Shown here piece by piece: positions 1-10,127 of a stretch of 64,000 bases of DNA. The first letter of the stretch is position 1. Each line of letters starts with the position of its first letter. The DNA comes from Cannabis sativa (lineage: Eukaryota; Streptophyta; Magnoliopsida; Rosales; Cannabaceae). Both the position numbers and the translations under genes were made by a program. The notes below the pieces were generated by a model, which searched no databases, was not told the origin of the DNA, and saw nothing but the letters and a program-made list of their open reading frames with translations. The stretch is taken from assembly GCF_029168945.1 (NCBI RefSeq), contig NC_083606.1:16704041-16768040 (forward strand), given 5' to 3'.

Positions 1-439
1 TTAATTGATTAAATAATGTTTGTGCATGCAATTAAAATGGGTTAGTATACATACAAATATATGCAATGTTAGTTATATTAGTATTTTTAAAATTGAATTT
101 TTGTTTTTTTAATCAAAACTAGGGAAATCTTTTGGAAGTGTGTGGTAAAAAAAATTTTAAAAAAACAAGTATGTTTGGTAACTAAATCTTGTTTTTTATT
201 TATTTTTTTTTAATTTGAAATCAAAATTTTAAAAATATAATTTTTTCTCTCGTCTTTTTCGTACGTCTATAATTTTATGTTGTGGTTGTTAATTTCAACC
301 TCAGATATTGGTAGCAAAGGTTCATTGTCTTTGATTACGGAATATAAATCTAAGCAAATACCACATGTGAAATTATTTAGCAAATCATTATATTTTTCAT
401 TCAAAACCAGCTTATAAGCTATATTGTAACAAATCATGA
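1..439. other. AT-rich intergenic DNA
   Basis: Very AT-rich, with long A and T runs. No reading frame here resembles a known protein, and I see no inverted or direct repeat with a target duplication. It may belong to the decayed Athila-like element whose pol tail follows. Confidence 0.5.
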
Positions 440-595
440 TTCTCATGAGAGAACTAAAGTTTATCCCCATGGAGTTGTGGATGTTTGTAATAAGCAATTC
501 AGAAAGAAATTTAAAGTGAATGAGCAACGTCTAAAGTATTATTTGGGTGGTGAGGTCGATCGAGAAAAGACTTCACTCACTTTAGAGGATGCATG
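440..595 (+). pseudogene. Athila-like Ty3/gypsy pol C-terminal remnant
   Basis: The plus strand stays open here and encodes a tail with the motif VYPHGVVDV, then FKVNEQRLKYYLGGEV, ending at TGA 593-595. The pattern 'PHG.VEV....FKVNGQRLK' is typical of the end of Athila-type gypsy polyproteins, after the integrase. Upstream the frame is broken by stops near 400-430, so only the last 50 or so codons are recognisable. No LTR was found for this copy, and it is almost certainly a dead fragment. The family call rests on motif memory, not a search. Confidence 0.55.
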
Positions 596-1339
596 AAGCG
601 AAAGGCGGTTGGGTATCTTGTGCTTGGATTGTCAATTACTTTTTGAAGCAACAGAATGTTAGAAGAAGAACAAGTTTTGTAAATATTTTTATTAAAGAAA
701 AAAATTAATAAAATATTAAAGTTAAAATTATGTATAATAAAATTATTTTTCCTTATGTTTATGTTTATGTTTATTTTATTTGTTTTATTTTTAGTTTTTG
801 GGTTTCTTTGGAGCATAATTTGGAGTTTTCGGATGTAATTTAGAAGTTTGAAGTTTTTGTTAGATTTTTTATTGAATTTTGCTGCAGCAAAACTGGGCAT
901 GAACAAAAGGCTTTTGTCGTTGATTTGGAGAAGCTCGCCTACTGTAGCAATTTTCTAGCAAGATTTTAGCAAAAGTGTTACAAGTTAAATGAGCAATCAA
1001 TAATATTTTTACTGGATTTTTGCACAAATATTGCGATAGCATGCGTAAGTTGGGAATCGTTGAGAGTTGTGAAGGAATTTTCAGAAAAAAAAAATAAAAA
1101 ACCAAAACCATAACATAATTTCTCAAATAATATCCTAACCAAAACAATCTCAAATACCCTGAACTACTTTTTCTTAGAAAATCCTATTTTCCCGTCTTTT
1201 TCCTATTCTGTCCTAACCACCATAGCCACCTCGTCTCTACGTTCTCCTCACCTGAACCACGACCACCCCAACCACCATCTACCTCTCCACCTCCATTCAC
1301 CAGAAACCCCATTATTAGACCCCAATCCCATTTCTCCTC
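596..1339. other. Intergenic DNA, nothing recognised
   Basis: AT-rich up to about 1140, then a C/A-rich stretch with short Pro/His-like frames. No protein family, RNA gene or paired repeat was recognised. Part of it may be untranslated sequence of the Athila-like remnant upstream. Confidence 0.4.
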
Positions 1340-1745
1340 TCTTCTTTTCCACCATCACCAAACCCAAAAATCGATATGAGCCTAGAAAACCCTCCGCCCA
1401 CCTTCACTCCCATCTCATCATCATCCTCGACTTCTCTTCACCTGAACCACGACCTCATCACCATCTTCACATGAGCCCAATTGCACTAATCCTGATCCCG
1501 CCTTGTTTATCATCTCATTAAAGTTTGCAAAAAATAAGATAATATCGTGTATCTTCTTTTTCTACCATCACCAAATCCAAAAATTGACCTGAGCCAAGAA
1601 AACCCTCCGACCCACCTTCAATCTCATCTCATCATCATCCTCAACTTCTCTTCACTTGAACCACGACCTCATCACCATCTTCGCATGAGCCCAGTTGCAC
1701 TAGTCTCGACCCGTCTCATTCATCATCTCATTAAAAAATAATGAT
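1340..1745. repeat. Two-copy tandem repeat of about 210 bp
   Basis: Copy 1 starts near 1342 (cttttccaccatcaccaaa) and copy 2 near 1553 (ctttttctaccatcaccaaa). Both continue through matching blocks containing 'cctcatcaccatcttc' and end with 'catctcattaaa'. The copies differ at roughly one base in ten. The duplicated block is C-rich on this strand, unlike the AT-rich DNA around it. Function unknown. Confidence 0.8.
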
Positions 1746-1956
1746 AATATTATGTATCATTTTAGAAAAAAAAAATCAGATCATGGCTAACAAGTAGGGG
1801 AGTTAAAGTTAAATAAATAATAATCCTATATGTGCTACCTTATGATAACTAAATAAATTACAATATTGCCATCAGATTAAAAATTAAAACTTTTACAGGT
1901 GAGAACAAAAGTAATGCTTTCACTTAAGAAAAATTCTCTATATATATATATAAAAA

Positions 1957-2484
1957 GAGTTATTTGCGGCATAACCTCCTAAAGTGGCCCGGTTTTTGTA
2001 ACTAACCCCCAATTCTAAAATTTTGGTGGTAAAACTTCCTAAACCCAAGTTCTGTTGGCAGTTAGCCCTTTCCATCCATTTTTGGCTGTTGGTGGAATGT
2101 CCACGTGTACATAGTGTACACGTGGCACAATTTGATTTGTCCACGTAAATAAATATTTAAAAAAAATAAAAAATAATTATTTCAAACATAAACAATAAAA
2201 AATAAAAAAATAAAAAATTTTCTTTTTCTGTAAAAATTAAAAAATTAAAATTAAAAAAATAATTTTAATAAAATAAAAATTAAAAAAAAACCCTAATACC
2301 CTCTTTCTCTTCTTCCCTTCCTGCCGCCCTCTACTCCTCCTCCTCCTCCTCCTCCTCCTCCTCCTCCTCCTCCTCCTCCTCCTCCTCCTCCTCCTTCTCC
2401 TTCTTCTTCTTCTTCTTCTTCTTCTTCTTCTTCTTCTTCTTCTTCTTCTTCTTCTTCTTCTTCTTCTTCTTCTTCTTCTTCTTC
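1957..2484 (+). repeat. MULE-A left terminal inverted repeat with CTC/CTT microsatellite
   Basis: Inverted counterpart of 12344-12853. The first 200 bp are the best conserved. A perfect 11-bp-arm palindrome containing two CACGTG cores lies at 2101-2125. After an A-rich spacer and 'aaccctaataccctctttctc', the sequence becomes a pure (CTC)n then (CTT)n tract at 2332-2484. The tract makes poly-Glu or poly-Lys frames on the minus strand that are not genes. Confidence 0.85.
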
Positions 2485-2547
2485 GCGTATAAGAACTGAA
2501 GAATTATACCCATTCCAAGGTATAAGAACAAATCTGAATGATAATAG

Positions 2548-2739
2548 CAGGCCCGACCCTGGGCATAGGCGGGCTAGGCCTGTGCCTAGGGCCCACCCAG
2601 CCCAGGGGCCCAAAATTTTTTTCCTCTTTTAAAATTATACATTTTTTTTTTACCAATTTTGAAAAATATCACATTTTTTCTAACATAAGAGCCCAATTTT
2701 TTTTTCCCTATGGCCCACTTTGTTTTAGGGCCGGCCCTG
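2548..2739. mobile_element. hAT-type MITE with perfect 8-bp TSD
   Basis: A 192-bp element with 13-bp terminal inverted repeats (caggcccgaccct on the left, complement caggGccgGccct on the right; two mismatches). It is flanked on both sides by the exact 8-bp duplication gataatag (2540-2547 and 2740-2747). An 8-bp TSD and short GC-rich TIRs fit the hAT superfamily. The interior has no coding capacity. It sits inside MULE-A, so it inserted after, or travels with, that element. Confidence 0.9.
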
Positions 2740-2960
2740 GATAATAGGAAAGCACACGAGGTATTTTTTTTACTAATTAATATTCTTTTACTCTGTAATA
2801 CTAGTGTAAGAAATGCAGGGACTAGAGTCTAGGAAATTTAGTTAAGACTGAAAAAAGTTAAGATACACTACCTCACACAAAGACTCGATTAATAAAAATA
2901 ATTTGTTAACATTTTAATTTATTTTTAACAGTAATATATATATATATATTGTATTTTCAG

Positions 2961-3132
2961 TTTCAGAAGTTGCACACTATCCACCAGTACTCAAATGTGA
3001 ATCAAGAAAATATCATTACAACCCTGAGGAATCGACCAATGATTATTGGGGCAAAATTTGACAAATATATCTCGAGATCATCGGGTCCGGTGGGGCCGTG
3101 TGGTGGTTCTTCCTCCGTCTAAGCAAACCCGA
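2961..3132 (+). pseudogene. Exon-like captured fragment, part 1
   Basis: After a splice-acceptor-like 'gtattttcag' (2951-2960), one plus-strand frame reads from 2963 to the Gypsy-1 junction with a single stop, TGA at 3059. It continues in the same frame across the retrotransposon at 12203. Peptide landmarks are EVAHYPPVLKCESRKYHYN and, after the stop, IIGSGGAVWWFFLRLSKP. GC content is higher than the surrounding MULE. The frame across the 9-kb insertion is restored exactly by removing one TSD copy, as expected if this was one continuous segment. I do not recognise the protein. It may be host exon sequence picked up by MULE-A, or a chance open frame. Confidence 0.5.
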
Positions 3133-5211
3133 TGTAACGCCCTAATGCTAAGGCACGCTACAGTGTTTTTTTTTTTTTACTGATTGTGCGATCTTTGCTA
3201 ATCAAAGAAATTTCTCGAAAAACGTGTCACATTAAAACTTTTGCTTTAAACATTAAACTTTGTAATTTAATAAAATATTTACAAGTGTCGGGATCCCGAT
3301 TTTTAAAACTTTACAAACTTTACTTTTTAAATATACATTCCAAAATATACAGATTTACAGGTCGCACAGCGACTTTCAAAATACAACTCCCAGATGTCCC
3401 GAGACCGAACACTCCAGGTCGCGCTGCTTGACATGTACAATCTCACCCGAGCTCAGGATCACTCCTGTTCAGCCTTCGCCTTTCCTTTACCTACACAAGG
3501 AAGCAGAAACTGTGAGTCAACAGACTCGCAAGAAATGCATATAACATATCATATAATTTCCGACTCGTAAATAGGCGCCCATACACCTATTTACGAGCTT
3601 ACCGTATGAGTATGAACGTTCTAACTGGGACACGACCATGTACCATGTACCACATACACTCATTATACCTTCGTATTAGTATAGGTAAGGTATGACCGCA
3701 CCCTGAGTACTATCTAGTGTTGTACCACAGACACCTTGTACCTTCCCGTACAAGTGCTAGTAACACTATGATGTACTTCCAAACATCACACACCTTACCA
3801 ATGCACTTCGTATCACAACCGTACAAGTGTTGGTAGTGTATGAATCACAATAAATAAGCATGTATACATATTAACACATACATACATTCAGATAACCACA
3901 TCATACATTATACACAGTTCTTACCTGTTTTCCGAATTCAAGTGTGCTAGCCGACCTGAACGGAATTTCTGTGCTAGATGGATGCCCTAATCACATTTTG
4001 AAACCGGGTAAGTCACATGATTAAAACCCTAATCCCGGGAAACCCAAAACCAAAACCCTAGGTTCTGCAATACTCTAAAGGGGTTATTCTAACTCTGGAA
4101 ATGGGAAAACACCCAACCGAGGTACTGAAATGGACAAAAATTGAGAAAACGAAGTGTTCGGGAATCCTGCCAAAACCGGCAAACCGGTTTTTGGGGCATG
4201 GCAAACCGGTTTGCCGGTTTGCACCAGTATTCCCAAAACACTTCCTTCTTTGCTCAATTTTCCACCAAATGATACCAAACTCTCCAAAGCTCCTAATCAA
4301 GGCATACACAATAAAACCCAGCCAGTATTTCATAGAAAAACTCAGTGTAAACAAATATGCCATTAGAGATCAAAACTTTGAACTCAAAGCTCAAACTTGA
4401 ACAATACCAAATCAAATCATCAAAACCAGCAACAAGAGGTTAATACCAACTCAAATGAACCTAGAAAACCAAACCCTAAGCAAACCTAATCCTAACAGCC
4501 CCAATTTCACAAAATCACACATCCAAACCAATAAAACTTAAAGAAAATAAAGAAGAAAGCTACAAGGGCTTACCTTAGTCCTAAGAACCTTGAATCTCTA
4601 GTTGATATCCAAGAAATAAAGGAGCTGAACTTGGTTCCTTCTGGTCTAGGTTGGCCGAGCAAAGAGAAAGGGGAAAAGGTTGATTTTCCTCAATTTTGAC
4701 TTTTCTTTCTTTTCTTTTTAATTTCCCTCAAAAGAAAAAGGATTCAAATAAATCCTTTGCTGAAATTACTGCTAGGTGTCACCCTAAAAGGCAGCCACCA
4801 ACTCCCTTTTTGGTAATTACTAAAATGCCCTCAAAATTATAACTTGGGTATTTCTAAAGCTAGGGGTAAAATGGTCAAATTCCATAACCCCGCTCAATCC
4901 CGATATTTTATTCTCTCTAAATTATTTCCCACTATGAAATAAGGTTCTAAACTTACCCATGTGATCAATCTAGCCATCCATTGCATTTTCCGTTGTCGCC
5001 AAACAAAAATTACAAAAATAACATATTACACATATAAACTAGATAATACCCCTAGAGTTTAATAAAATCTCCGAAATTGAGAAATTATAACTCTAATATT
5101 TATTTCTAAATATTGGGGTCCACATTAAAATTTAATTCACAAATAATAATAAAATAATAAAAATTAGTGCTAATTGCCTTTTCTAATCATATTACTAGAG
5201 CGGTCATTACA
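3133..5211 (-). repeat. Gypsy-1 3' LTR
   Basis: 2,079 bp. On the minus strand it begins TGTAATGACC and ends GGGCGTTACA, the usual TG...CA. It matches 10128-12202 almost throughout, the main differences clustering near 3410-3520. A near-palindromic pair of aaccggtttgccggttt-like blocks lies at 4172-4221. Confidence 0.95.
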
Positions 5212-5225
5212 ATTATCCCCCCGTT
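5212..5225 (-). promoter_or_regulatory. Gypsy-1 polypurine tract
   Basis: On the minus strand the sequence aacggggggataat immediately precedes the 3' LTR. A purine run directly abutting the LTR is the normal primer for plus-strand DNA synthesis in LTR retrotransposons. Confidence 0.75.
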
Positions 5226-7003
5226 AATAGGATTTCGTCCCCGAAATCTAACCTGAATAGTTCTGGATGTTGAGTCCTCATATCCGACTCCAACTCCCAG
5301 GTGGCTTCTTCCACCTTACTATTCCTCCAGAGCACCTTAACCAGTGCAATAGTCTTATTCCGAAGAACTTTTTCTTTTCTATCCAAAATCTGAACAGGTT
5401 GCTCTTCATAGGATAAATCTGGTTGAAGTTCAAGGGCTTCATAACTCAAGACATGAGTCGGGTCTGACACGTATTTCCTTAACATAGAAATGTGAAATAC
5501 GTCATGAACAGCTGACAATGCTGGTGGTAAGGCTAGCCGATACGCTACCTGCCCGACCTTCTCAAGTATCTGAAATGGCCCAATGAACCTAGGGCTTAAC
5601 TTACCCTTCTTCCCGAAGCGTCTAATACCCTTCATTGGTGAAACCCGCAGGAAAACATGTTCTCCTGCCTGAAATGTAACATCTCTACGCTTCGGATCAG
5701 CATAACTTTTCTGCCTGCTTTGAGAGGCAAGCATCCGAGCCTTGATCTTATCAATAGCTTCATTAGTTCTCTGTACTAATTCTGGACCCAGGTACTTCCT
5801 TTCTCCTGTCTCGTCCCAATGAATAGGAGAACGACATTTTCTACCATATAACATCTCATAGGGAGCCATCCCTATTGTACTTTGGTAACTATTGTTGTAG
5901 GAGAATTCGATTAAAGGCAAGTACTTACTCCATGAACCCTCAAAGTCCAAGACACAGGCTCGCAATAGGTCTTCTAAAATCTGGATAGTTCTTTCTGACT
6001 GACCATCAGTCTGAGGGTGAAAGGCTGTACTAAACTTTAATTTGGTACCCATAGCCTTCTGGAGACTCACCCAAAACTTCGATGTGAACTTTGGATCCCT
6101 GTCTGACACAATAGATTTAGGGGCTCCATGGAGACGAACTATCTCCTTCACATACAGTTCAGCATATTGATCCACTGAATATGTAACTTTCACTGGTAAG
6201 AAGTGAGCTGACTTTGTGAATCTGTCCACGATAACCCAAACAGAATCATACATTCCTGTAGTTCTAGGCAAACCAGTTACAAAGTCCATTGCAATGTCCT
6301 CCCACTTCCATTCAGGAAGGACCAAAGGTTGCAATAATCCTGCTGGCCTCTGATGTTCAGCCTTAATCTGCTGGCAGGTTAAACACTTGGACACATAGTC
6401 CACCACATCTCTTTTCATCCCATACCACCAGAAGTAGGGTTTCAAATCCTGATACATCTTGGTGGTTCCCGGATGTAACGAATAAGGTGTGGTGTGAGCT
6501 TCATCAAGTATCTCTTTCTTAAGCTCATCCACACTAGGAACACAAACTCGAGCTTTATATAGCAACATTCCACTGCTCGAGACTGTAAAACCTTTAGGCC
6601 GACCAGCTATCACTTCATCTCGAACTTTAACTAGCTCGGGATCTTCCAATTGTGCCTTTCTGATTCTCTCCAACAGATCAGATTGGAGTGTTAAATTATG
6701 TAATTTCCCGACCACGAACTCAATTCCTGCACTAACCATTTCCGAGGCTAGTTGAGGAGCTATCATAACCGTAGTACACACTTGACCGGGACCTTTTCTG
6801 CTCAGAGCGTCGGCCACCACATTGGCTTTCCCGGGGTGATACAGTATTTCACAATCGTAGTCCTTAACTAACTCCAACCACCTTCTCTGCCTCATATTCA
6901 GATCTTTTTGGGTGAAAAAGTATTTAAGACTTTTATGATCAGTATAAATTTCACACTTTTCACCGTAAAGATAATGTCGCCAAATCTTTAAAGCAAAAAC
7001 CAC
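5213..7003 (-). CDS. Gypsy-1 pol: RNase H, integrase and chromodomain-like tail
   Basis: 596 codons open. In order: RNase H core ([10 protein letters not shown], then [15 protein letters not shown], residues about 20-70); integrase zinc-binding region ([11 protein letters not shown] with CLTCQQIK, about 180-215); integrase catalytic core with D in [10 protein letters not shown] in SDRDPKFTS and E in QTDGQSERT; and a tail ending [13 protein letters not shown], typical of chromoviral integrases. It inserts the cDNA copy into chromatin; the chromodomain is thought to guide target choice. It is the C-terminal part of one polyprotein with 7164-8228. A one-base insertion near 7008 and further small indels at 7010-7164 separate the two frames. 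It ends right at the polypurine tract. Confidence 0.93.
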   Translation of the reverse strand: MVFALKIWRHYLYGEKCEIYTDHKSLKYFFTQKDLNMRQRRWLELVKDYDCEILYHPGKANVVADALSRKGPGQVCTTVMIAPQLASEMVSAGIEFVVGKLHNLTLQSDLLERIRKAQLEDPELVKVRDEVIAGRPKGFTVSSSGMLLYKARVCVPSVDELKKEILDEAHTTPYSLHPGTTKMYQDLKPYFWWYGMKRDVVDYVSKCLTCQQIKAEHQRPAGLLQPLVLPEWKWEDIAMDFVTGLPRTTGMYDSVWVIVDRFTKSAHFLPVKVTYSVDQYAELYVKEIVRLHGAPKSIVSDRDPKFTSKFWVSLQKAMGTKLKFSTAFHPQTDGQSERTIQILEDLLRACVLDFEGSWSKYLPLIEFSYNNSYQSTIGMAPYEMLYGRKCRSPIHWDETGERKYLGPELVQRTNEAIDKIKARMLASQSRQKSYADPKRRDVTFQAGEHVFLRVSPMKGIRRFGKKGKLSPRFIGPFQILEKVGQVAYRLALPPALSAVHDVFHISMLRKYVSDPTHVLSYEALELQPDLSYEEQPVQILDRKEKVLRNKTIALVKVLWRNSKVEEATWELESDMRTQHPELFRLDFGDEILLTGG

Positions 7004-7163
7004 GAGCGGCGAGCTCTAAATCATGAGTTGGGTAACGCCGCTCATAATCCTTCGCCTGACGAGAGGCATAGGCTATGACTCGTCGCCTTGCATCGTAACA
7101 CATCCTGCACTCGTCCGGATGCATCACAATACACAACAAATTTCTCTTGATGCGATGGCAAAG

Positions 7164-8228
7164 CTAACACCGAGTCGTTATCAAACGCTGCTTCAATTCT
7201 TGAAAGCTTGATTCACATTTATCTGACCACACAAATCTCTGATTTTTCTTAGTCAATTCGGTTAGGGGCATAGAAAGTTTAGAAAATCCTTCGACGAAAC
7301 GTCGATAATACCCTGCTAACCCGAGAAAACTTCGAACTTCCGTCACAGACCTAGGCCTCGGCCAATTCTTCACTGATTCCACCTTGTTTGGATCGACCAT
7401 AATTCCATTCTTCCCCACAATATGTCCCAGAAAGGATACCTCGGACAACCAGAATTCACACTTTTTGAACTTGGCATACAGCTTGTGATCCCTAAGTCGC
7501 TGTAACACCATTCGAAGATGATGCTCGTGCTCCTCATCTGATCGAGAGTATACAAGAATGTCATCGATAAACACTATAACGCAGTTATCGAGGAAATCCT
7601 TGAATACTCTATTCATAAGATCCATAAAGGCCGCAGGAGCATTAGTCAATCCGAATGACATTACCAGAAATTCATAGTGCCCATATCTGGTTCTAAAAGC
7701 AGTCTTCGGTATGTCCTCCTCCCGAATTCTGAGTTGGTGATAACCCGACCGTAAATCAATCTTTGAAAACACAGTCTTTCCCTGAAGCTGATCGAACAAA
7801 TCGTCGATTCTGGGCAACGGGTACTTATTCTTAATCGTCAGCTTGTTAAGTTCCCGATAATCAATACACATTCTGAGGGAACCATCTTTCTTTTTCACAA
7901 AGAGAACCGGAGCTCCCCAGGGCGATACACTGGGTCGAATAAACCCAATGTCCAACATCCCCTGAAGTTGCAACTTAAGCTCCTTGAGTTCTGCTGGAGC
8001 CATCCTATATGGAGCTTTAGAAACAGGTTCGACTCCAGGTGCCAAATCAATAACAAAATCAATCTCTCGTTGTGGCGGCAATCCCGGCAACTCCTCGGGA
8101 AACACATCAAGAAAATCTTTCACTACCCGAACTACCTCAGGCCCAAATGTTTCGGGTCTGCTGGAGTCAAATACTACCGCTAGAAATCCTACACAACCAT
8201 TGCATAGTAAATCCCTAGCTCTCAACAC
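7164..8228 (-). CDS. Gypsy-1 pol: reverse transcriptase
   Basis: 354 codons. It carries the canonical gypsy RT blocks: [81 protein letters not shown], the active-site FIDDILVYS (residues about 195-205), and the connection [15 protein letters not shown]. It copies element RNA into DNA in the virus-like particle. The frame begins with a one-base deletion relative to the upstream gag/protease frame (junction near 8225) and ends prematurely at 7164 through another, after which RNase H N-terminal residues can still be read in shifted frames. The domain itself looks complete. Confidence 0.94.
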   Translation of the reverse strand: MLRARDLLCNGCVGFLAVVFDSSRPETFGPEVVRVVKDFLDVFPEELPGLPPQREIDFVIDLAPGVEPVSKAPYRMAPAELKELKLQLQGMLDIGFIRPSVSPWGAPVLFVKKKDGSLRMCIDYRELNKLTIKNKYPLPRIDDLFDQLQGKTVFSKIDLRSGYHQLRIREEDIPKTAFRTRYGHYEFLVMSFGLTNAPAAFMDLMNRVFKDFLDNCVIVFIDDILVYSRSDEEHEHHLRMVLQRLRDHKLYAKFKKCEFWLSEVSFLGHIVGKNGIMVDPNKVESVKNWPRPRSVTEVRSFLGLAGYYRRFVEGFSKLSMPLTELTKKNQRFVWSDKCESSFQELKQRLITTRC

Positions 8229-9214
8229 GAAATAACCGGGATCCGAGACCCCTGAACCGATCCAACATAAACAAATGGATCTTCACCTTCCGGCTGAAAA
8301 GTCACCATTTTACGCCTACAATCTATACTGGCCGAATACTTGGATAGGAAATCCATTCCCAGTATAATATCAAACTCAGTTAGTTTCAATTCTATGAGAT
8401 CAGTACTCAATTCTCTATCTTCGATCCTAATCGGCATAGACCTAATGCGCCTATTAGAGATAACCAATTCCCCGCTAGGCATTAGGGTTCCGAACCCCCT
8501 TTCTAAAATTTCACAAGGCCTACCCATAAGATCAATCACTCTTGTAGCCACATATGAACGTGTAGCTCCCGAGTCAAATAATACTGTAAATAACAAGTTG
8601 TTGACGGGAAGCTGACCTGTCACAACAGAAGGGCTGGCTGCAGCGTCAGCTTGGGTAATGGCAAACACACGAGCAGGAACCGGTTTCACCTCAGTTTTCG
8701 GCTCCTCTTTCTTTGCCTGGGGGCAATCTTTCTTGAAATGCCCCACCATGCCACAAAAGAAGCATGTCTTCCGGTTACACTCTCCCGGATGATGTTTCTT
8801 GCATCTTGGACACTCAGGATAAGAATAACCCTGGCGTCCCCCTCTGCCTTGGTTCCCACGGAACCGCTTGCTTTGCCCCGAGCCACCAGAAGCTGGAACA
8901 ACTTTTCTTTTCTGATCGGTGGTGGAGTCACCACCATCCCTACCATAAACAGGAGTAGGAATAGTGGGGGTTCCACCAACACTTGGAGTCACCCGGGCCT
9001 CCTGAAGAAACTTTACCGCACCCTCGGCTCTCAAAGCCTTTTCAACCATTTCCGCATAAGTGGTTGCCTCAGTAGTAGTAATAACCAAATCATGTCTAAT
9101 TTTTGCACTCAAACCCGCCAAGTATTTTTCCTTTTTACTGAAGTCGGTTGGCACAATTCCCACTGCCAACTTGGCCAACCGGTCAAACTTCGTCGTATAT
9201 TCAAGAATCGACAT
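8222..9214 (-). CDS. Gypsy-1 gag C-terminus and aspartic protease
   Basis: 330 codons. The first part continues Gag ([18 protein letters not shown]), followed by a zinc-knuckle region ([12 protein letters not shown], then [14 protein letters not shown] at about residues 150-165) that binds element RNA. The protease follows, with active-site motif [11 protein letters not shown] (about 212-222) and the later [11 protein letters not shown]. It overlaps the Gag N-terminal frame by about 100 bases in a different phase, implying a one-base indel near 9210. The ATG at 9214 is internal to Gag, not a natural start. Confidence 0.92.
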   Translation of the reverse strand: MSILEYTTKFDRLAKLAVGIVPTDFSKKEKYLAGLSAKIRHDLVITTTEATTYAEMVEKALRAEGAVKFLQEARVTPSVGGTPTIPTPVYGRDGGDSTTDQKRKVVPASGGSGQSKRFRGNQGRGGRQGYSYPECPRCKKHHPGECNRKTCFFCGMVGHFKKDCPQAKKEEPKTEVKPVPARVFAITQADAAASPSVVTGQLPVNNLLFTVLFDSGATRSYVATRVIDLMGRPCEILERGFGTLMPSGELVISNRRIRSMPIRIEDRELSTDLIELKLTEFDIILGMDFLSKYSASIDCRRKMVTFQPEGEDPFVYVGSVQGSRIPVISC

Positions 9215-9846
9215 TCCCTCGCCCGAACCAGATCAGTGAACTCTTTCCGCTTTGCACTGCGGACTGCTTCATTGTAATACTTGGAGTTAAACAACTCCTT
9301 GAATTCTTCCCAGGTCATCAGCGTGACGTCTCGAGTGAGGGTTATTAACTCCCACCACACGAGAGCGTCTTCCTGAAACTGGAAAGTGGCACAGGTTACC
9401 CGGTCATTTCCAACCACTCCCATAAAGTTGAGGATGCGTTCTATTACCGAAAGCCACTGCTCGGCCTTCATCACATCAGGGCCTCCCAGAAACACTGGAG
9501 GTGCCTGTTTTCGAAATCTTTCGTACAACGGTTCCATACGGTTGCCAACAACAGGTTGTTCTGCTGGCACCGCAGGAACTGCAACGGCCTGAACTTCTTG
9601 AGGAGGCACGGCAGGAGGACCCTGCTGCCTCAACCTTTGGATCTCTTCATCTTGCTGGCGGATTCTATCTTGCATCTCCGCAAATCTTTGCTCCCAATCA
9701 GGAGGAGCTTGAGGTGGATTTACAGGGCGACCACCTTGAGCTCTGCCACGGCCACGGCCGCGACCACGAGGATTTTGAGGATTCCTCTGACCGCCTCCGG
9801 TCTCAACCATGCCACCCTGACTTCTTGTATTTCGCGGGGCGTCCAT
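9109..9846 (-). CDS. Gypsy-1 gag N-terminus (capsid region)
   Basis: 245 codons from ATG 9846. It opens with a low-complexity Gly/Arg/Gln/Pro stretch (residues 15-50), then DWEQRFAEMQDRIRQQDEEI, a probable coiled coil, then the retrotransposon-gag fold (AEQWLSVIERILNFMGV, DALVWWELI, TWEEFKELFNSKYY) at about 125-195. Real Gag similarity stops near residue 212 (DLVRARE), where the frame shifts into the next entry; the last 33 residues are out-of-frame read-through. Gag forms the particle that packages element RNA. Confidence 0.92.
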   Translation of the reverse strand: MDAPRNTRSQGGMVETGGGQRNPQNPRGRGRGRGRAQGGRPVNPPQAPPDWEQRFAEMQDRIRQQDEEIQRLRQQGPPAVPPQEVQAVAVPAVPAEQPVVGNRMEPLYERFRKQAPPVFLGGPDVMKAEQWLSVIERILNFMGVVGNDRVTCATFQFQEDALVWWELITLTRDVTLMTWEEFKELFNSKYYNEAVRSAKRKEFTDLVRARECRFLNIRRSLTGWPSWQWELCQPTSVKRKNTWRV

Positions 9847-10110
9847 TTAATAGGACTTAGCCTGCGAATCCATAAGCCAGGCAGGTTAGACAGCGATCAA
9901 AATTAACACCGCTCTTAATAACTTAAAGGCAACACACTTTCTTTTCTTTAAGAAAATATATTTAATTTAAATCTAATATGCTACCTAACATGCTTTCACA
10001 TTCACATTTATTTAAGATACTAAACAAGTACAGGCTTACTGAACCGTGAACCGAGCTTTCTCTGATGAAGATTGTACATATCATAGCAAGCTTCGGTAGA
10101 CAAACCTGGC

Positions 10111-10123
10111 GGCTCTGATACCA
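10111..10123 (-). promoter_or_regulatory. Gypsy-1 primer binding site (Met-tRNA type)
   Basis: On the minus strand tggtatcagagcc lies four bases after the 5' LTR. This is the standard plant primer site complementary to the 3' end of initiator Met-tRNA, where minus-strand DNA synthesis starts. Confidence 0.92.
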
Positions 10124-10127
10124 AAAT

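Noticed and set aside
1948..1956. Exact 9-bp target duplication for MULE-A
   Set aside because: Left atataaaaa and right ataaaaaag match only with a shift or indel in an AT-rich run; I report it as approximate, not as a TSD.
2293..2613. Open frames rich in poly-Glu, poly-Lys and poly-Gly on the minus strand
   Set aside because: Produced by the CTC/CTT microsatellite inside the MULE-A TIR; any frame of such a tract is open.
4058..4400. About 100-codon open frames on both strands, repeated at 11048-11390
   Set aside because: They lie inside the two Gypsy-1 LTRs and simply duplicate each other; no protein resemblance.
9148..9906. Plus-strand frames opposite Gypsy-1 gag
   Set aside because: Mirror frames of gag; the minus strand has clear domain motifs.
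10111..10123. tRNA-like sequence tggtatcagagcc (also 22183, 32951, 43538)
   Set aside because: These are primer binding sites complementary to Met-tRNA, not tRNA genes; no cloverleaf around them.
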